The position numbers and the translations under genes were made by a program. A stretch of 64,000 nucleotides of DNA from an uncultured Parabacteroides sp. (lineage in GTDB: Bacteria; Bacteroidota; Bacteroidia; Bacteroidales; Tannerellaceae), in NCBI GenBank assembly GCA_944325355.1, contig CALUZS010000011.1, forward strand, positions 37,593 through 101,592, given 5' to 3'. Below the pieces are notes generated by a model that was not told where the DNA came from, ran no database searches, and worked only from the letters and a program-made list of their open reading frames with translations. How positions within the stretch are numbered: the first letter of the stretch is position 1; every line of letters starts with the position of its first letter. Positions 60,685-64,000 of the stretch are shown here, piece by piece.

Positions 60685-61562
60685 AACGGTAAGTCCATTC
60701 CATATTCTACAGAAGGTTCATTAATAACCTGAATTTCATTATCTTCAAATAACTGTGCTTGCCTTTGAAGCTTCTCCAAATACAAAGTGCGTTTTGAGGG
60801 ATCGTTGATTTCCTCTCGGCGGGCCTTACTTAGTTCCAAGAATTCATCATTTTGATCTACACCAAGAAATCGACGTCCCAATAGACTTGCCGCGATACCT
60901 GTTGTACTACTACCTGTAAATGGATCTAAAATCCATGCACCAGGAAGAGTTGACGCCTGAATGATTCGCGACAGAACGCACAATGGTTTTTGAGTAGGGT
61001 GTTTTCCACAAGACTTTTCCCATCGTGCAATTGCAGGTAATCGCCAAACATCACGCATCTGAGTGCCACCATTGATCTTTTTCATAAGCTCATAGTTAAA
61101 AAAATGGGGCACTTTGTACTCTTTACGAGCCCAAAGGATATACTCAGCAGAATAAGTAAAATATTTACAGGACAAATTTGGTGGTGGGTTCGTTTTTTCC
61201 CATGTAATGCAGTTCAATATCTTGAAGCCTAATTCTGTTAAGCACCGAGCTACTGAGAAAATATTATGATAAGTACCACTTATCCAAATTGTTCCATTGC
61301 TTTTCAACTTATTGCGACAGGCAGCAATCCATGATTTATCAAACAGATAATCTTCCTCATATCCGTTAGATTTATCCCATTCACCCTTATTGACAGAGAC
61401 CATTTTACCGCTTTGAACGCTTATTCCTCCGTTTGATAAGTGATACGGAGGATCTGCGAAAACCATATCAAACTTAAAATCAAAAGAATTCAGAAGTTCG
61501 ATACAATCTCCTTTCAAAAGGGTAAAATCCTTATTTTCTGACTTATAGTAAGCTATAGGCAT
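60681..61562 (-). CDS. Second DpnII-type adenine methyltransferase (M.DpnA-like)
   Basis: Predicted 293-residue beta-class amino-methyltransferase. Motif IV DMVFADPPYHLS (about 32-43), then CGKHPTQKPLCVLSRIIQAS and the SAM-binding ILDPFTGSSTTGIAASLLGRRFLGVD near the C-terminus. In DpnII systems M.DpnA can methylate GATC on single-stranded DNA. It starts directly after the DpnII-type endonuclease gene (stop and start adjacent), so the three R-M genes form one transcript. Confidence 0.88.
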   Translation of the reverse strand: MPIAYYKSENKDFTLLKGDCIELLNSFDFKFDMVFADPPYHLSNGGISVQSGKMVSVNKGEWDKSNGYEEDYLFDKSWIAACRNKLKSNGTIWISGTYHNIFSVARCLTELGFKILNCITWEKTNPPPNLSCKYFTYSAEYILWARKEYKVPHFFNYELMKKINGGTQMRDVWRLPAIARWEKSCGKHPTQKPLCVLSRIIQASTLPGAWILDPFTGSSTTGIAASLLGRRFLGVDQNDEFLELSKARREEINDPSKRTLYLEKLQRQAQLFEDNEIQVINEPSVEYGMDLPF

Positions 61563-62432
61563 TTAAACAAGTACTTTTGATATTATTCCACTTTCAAGAT
61601 CCGCAATGTTATACAAATGTTCCAATACATCAAACGTTTCTTTCAGATTATTCTTTGCACTGTGCCAGCCGCAACCATCCGTAAACCAAACAAATTTGAA
61701 ATATCCCAAATCTTTGGTTTCCATGGTAATAGTTTTGTAACTGCGTGCCGTTTCATTCAACTTGGAACCACTGCTAGAATAAAAGTTAGTTTCTATTCCA
61801 TAAATGGCATTCTCTCCTTTTACAACAAAATCAAATCTTTTTTCTGCGCCACCATTATTGGAAATCGAAGACAGATCTATTCCCCATTTAGCCTCTATTT
61901 CGTGAATATACATTTCCTTGAAATAATCAATGCCTTTCACAAGCCCTGCTTTACAAAGAAAGTTCTCTACAAGATTCTCCATAAGATGACCGCCACGATT
62001 TTTGCGACCATTGGAGTCAAGTCCCGTTTCTATTCCGGTTACATAATCTACAAGATTGTTGACAATATGATTCTCCATCAGATCAAAAAGACCGGTCTTT
62101 CGCATGAATTTGACATAGTCTTCATTCGTGCAATTTGGTTTGTCAAAATGAAAATCAATCTGTCCCTCTTCATCCATAGCCATAATATCAAGTTCACGCT
62201 TGGCTAAAAGAATAGGAATACATCTTAGAGTTTCCGGATATTGTTCCAAAATATTTCTGAATTCATCCTCTATATTTCTGGAACCGATAAGCGAATTCAA
62301 GATATTGAGTGGAATTTTAATGGCTTCCACATTATTGAAAACCTTATTGAAGTCAACGTAATATTTATAATCAGCGATAGAAGGTCTAAAACCAGCTAGC
62401 CAAGTATCAAAGTTTCTCATATCAGTAAGCAT
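61563..62432 (-). CDS. DpnII-type restriction endonuclease (GATC)
   Basis: Predicted 289-residue endonuclease clearly related to R.DpnII: RNFDTWLAGFRPSIADYKYYVDF near the start, NLVDYVTGIETGLDSNGRKNRGGHLMENLVE in the middle, and YGIETNFYSSSGSKLNETARSY with FKFVWFTDGCGWHSAKNNL near the end, where the E-x-N and acidic residues form the catalytic site. It would cut unmethylated GATC. Start choice: ATG 62432 gives MLTDMRNFD, close to the R.DpnII N-terminus; ATG 62441 and 62420 are also possible. It overlaps the end of the Dam-type gene by about 11 bases. Confidence 0.9.
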   Translation of the reverse strand: MLTDMRNFDTWLAGFRPSIADYKYYVDFNKVFNNVEAIKIPLNILNSLIGSRNIEDEFRNILEQYPETLRCIPILLAKRELDIMAMDEEGQIDFHFDKPNCTNEDYVKFMRKTGLFDLMENHIVNNLVDYVTGIETGLDSNGRKNRGGHLMENLVENFLCKAGLVKGIDYFKEMYIHEIEAKWGIDLSSISNNGGAEKRFDFVVKGENAIYGIETNFYSSSGSKLNETARSYKTITMETKDLGYFKFVWFTDGCGWHSAKNNLKETFDVLEHLYNIADLESGIISKVLV

Positions 62433-63333
62433 TGGCCACATTGGAAATCATTATCTCGGAAATAGCTCCACGTCCATTTCCTTTTGAATTTATCATCCTC
62501 GCAGCAGAAACTCTTTTAATGGAAAATCTATTGTAAAGATGATCAAAGAAATCATCTCCATTATCTACATTTTGAGGGTCTGAATTACTTGCCACAAATA
62601 AGGATTTATGTGTTGCAATCTGCTCGCAAAAATCACGTAACCGAGTCTGTTCAGTGTCGTCAAAACCATCTTTTGCATAAGAAGTAAATGCTGAAGTCTC
62701 TGTTAATGGGCGATATGGTGGGTCAAAATAATACAAGGCATTATCATCTGCATATTTACCCGTTTGTGCAAAATCACCACAAAGAATCTCAACACGTTGT
62801 AAAATAGCAGAATCCGCCCTCAATGTCTCCGCATCGCAAATTTTGGGATTAGCATATCTCCCATGTGGGACATTGAACTTTCCTTTAGAGTTTACACGAT
62901 ACAGTCCATTAAAGCAAGTTCGATTTAGGAAAATAAATAATGCAGCAGTTTCAAGTTCTGAATTATTTTTTTCATTATAACGTTCACGTTGAGATAAATA
63001 ATAATCTTTTCGTGCAACGTCATCAAGAGCAAGATACTCAGTTTGTATTCGTGTCAATTCAAGAATTAATTTTTCCACATCGGATTTTATTACACGATAT
63101 GTACAAATTAACTCTTCATTTATATCATTGATTACAGCTTTTGTTATGTTATGATATTCTTGTAGAATCCAGAACATAACAGCTCCTCCACCAACAAATG
63201 GTTCGACATAAACTACTTCTCCCCGTTGCGACAGATCGCGAGGTAGGGTATTCTTTATATCGTCAAGAAGTTGGGTTTTCCCCCCAACCCACTTGACAAA
63301 TGGTTTTGCTGAATATTTATCTACTTTTTTCAT
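62422..63333 (-). CDS. Dam-type GATC adenine methyltransferase (M.DpnII-like)
   Basis: Predicted 303-residue alpha-class N6-adenine methyltransferase. SAM-binding motif AKPFVKWVGGKTQLL at the N-terminus, PFVGGGAVMFW, then the FLNRTCFNGLYR segment, and catalytic YYFDPPYRPL. This is the Dam/M.DpnII order; it methylates GATC in double-stranded DNA and protects it from the R.DpnII-like enzyme. ATG 63333 gives the family start (MKKVDKYSAKP); a longer frame upstream is not family-like. First gene of a three-gene transcript. Confidence 0.9.
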   Translation of the reverse strand: MKKVDKYSAKPFVKWVGGKTQLLDDIKNTLPRDLSQRGEVVYVEPFVGGGAVMFWILQEYHNITKAVINDINEELICTYRVIKSDVEKLILELTRIQTEYLALDDVARKDYYLSQRERYNEKNNSELETAALFIFLNRTCFNGLYRVNSKGKFNVPHGRYANPKICDAETLRADSAILQRVEILCGDFAQTGKYADDNALYYFDPPYRPLTETSAFTSYAKDGFDDTEQTRLRDFCEQIATHKSLFVASNSDPQNVDNGDDFFDHLYNRFSIKRVSAARMINSKGNGRGAISEIMISNVANAY

Positions 63334-63338
63334 ATATG

Positions 63339-63369
63339 CAAAAATAATTATAACGGTCCATTTACCCAA
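63339..63369 (-). promoter_or_regulatory. Possible promoter of the DpnII-type genes
   Basis: On the minus strand TTG (63367-63369), a 20-base spacer and TATTTTTG (63339-63346) match the consensus, but transcription would begin almost at the start codon, so either the mRNA is leaderless or the match is chance. Confidence 0.35.
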
Positions 63370-63397
63370 TAAAACGAAACAATAAAACTTATATTTT

Positions 63398-64000
63398 CTA
63401 TATTCTCCTCTTTCTGTAGTTTCTTTTTTCACCATGTCCTGCTACCATTCTTATTGCAAACATCAGACACCTTCTCCTATACACCTCTTCCTCCTCATCT
63501 GGCCTTCTTCCGTCCCAGCGAAGGTCGGAGTCGGCGTTGCCACCGCCTCCGCCGGATGAAACAGCAACAGGTTGTCCGCCAATCAAAGTATCAGCGATAG
63601 AGAAGATTCGTTCCCGCACAGAAGGCTCAGCCAGCTGGTCAAGAACTGTTTGCATCTGTTCAGTCTGACTATCGTTGAGAGCCGTCAGTCGTGCATACTC
63701 CTGTTGCAGCCATTTAAACTCCCGATAGTCCAGCAACGCATTATTCTGCACCGCCTGTATTTGCTGTTCGGCATCTTTCCGATACAGTTCTTCAATCTGA
63801 CGGACAATCTTCACGAATCGGCTGGCGATAGATCTGTTCTGCTCCTCAATCCATTTGTCAACACCGAATATCGGAGGTTTACCAGTGATCCGTGGCGGCT
63901 CAAAATCTATCTTGTAATTGCGAAAAGGTTGCGCCAGTCTACCGACACGGTCTATATTCTTTGTCATCTGCTCCAGTTCCTGCTCCTTTTCTTGAAGCTT
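63398..64000 (-). CDS. Mobilization/relaxase-like protein, C-terminal fragment (partial)
   Basis: A frame open to the window edge; 200 codons of a larger gene are visible, ending at 63398. It contains a charged coiled coil (EKEQELEQMTKNIDR and a long Gln/Arg-rich helix), a Gly-rich linker SSGGGGGNADSDLRW and the end DGRRPDEEEEVYRRRCLMFAIRMVAGHG. This linker and tail recall, from memory, mobilization proteins of Bacteroides conjugative or mobilizable elements; the relaxase domain is outside the window, so the call is tentative. It ends 65 bases before the Dam-type gene on the same strand. If correct, the defence island is carried by or inserted in a mobile element. Confidence 0.45.
   Translation of the reverse strand, partial: KLQEKEQELEQMTKNIDRVGRLAQPFRNYKIDFEPPRITGKPPIFGVDKWIEEQNRSIASRFVKIVRQIEELYRKDAEQQIQAVQNNALLDYREFKWLQQEYARLTALNDSQTEQMQTVLDQLAEPSVRERIFSIADTLIGGQPVAVSSGGGGGNADSDLRWDGRRPDEEEEVYRRRCLMFAIRMVAGHGEKRNYRKRRI

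Noticed and set aside
1..64000. CRISPR arrays, rRNA, insertion sequences
   Set aside because: No regularly spaced repeats, no rRNA sequence and no transposase or terminal inverted repeats were seen.

Overview
The window is chromosomal DNA of a gut-type Bacteroidales bacterium (Bacteroides/Parabacteroides-like; I cannot fix the species). Evidence: two SusC/SusD outer-membrane pairs, lipoboxed surface proteins, a bifunctional RelA/SpoT, DUF4248, DUF5683 and HU-like small genes, a topoisomerase I without zinc ribbons, a BtuB-BtuG-BtuF vitamin B12 locus, and many promoters of the Bacteroidetes type (TTTG or TTG, about 20 bases, TAnnTTTG).

Layout. 1-7.9 kb: the tail of a sulfatase, an HU-like protein with a glucosaminidase and a 35-residue peptide, a leftward SusC/SusD pair, and a DUF4248 gene. 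7.9-19.6 kb, all leftward: parA-parB-DUF5683-mltD and relA/spoT, separated by a second SusC/SusD pair. 19.6-27.1 kb, rightward: a short leader peptide whose stop codon lies inside a terminator hairpin in front of carB (an arrangement like the pyrBI attenuator), carB, a membrane-spanning transcription regulator, and an FAD oxidoreductase. 27.2-32.3 kb, leftward: the cobalamin locus. It has two cobalamin riboswitches, each with its own promoter. The proximal one precedes btuB; the distal one leads into about 240 bases with no credible gene, closed by a strong terminator, so it may control a small RNA. 32.4-48 kb, mostly rightward: split ThrE-type exporter, DUF6064, topA, a GH43 enzyme, the run dxs-trkA-trkH-copA, and a GH106-like enzyme.

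48.1-64 kb is an AT-rich accessory island of defence genes. It contains a four-gene LlaJI/McrBC-like restriction-modification (R-M) system with a small Xre-type regulator that has a likely premature stop; an unrecognised zinc-motif protein and a PIN-domain protein, each followed by a copy of a 100-base imperfect repeat; a PHP-phosphoesterase/ABC-ATPase fusion with a 76-residue partner; and a DpnII-type (GATC) R-M system with a C-protein-like regulator and a small accessory protein. The last gene, open at the window edge, resembles the C-terminus of a mobilization protein, so the island probably belongs to or borders a conjugative or mobilizable element.

No tRNA, rRNA, CRISPR array or insertion sequence was found. 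All family assignments are from motif recognition by eye.
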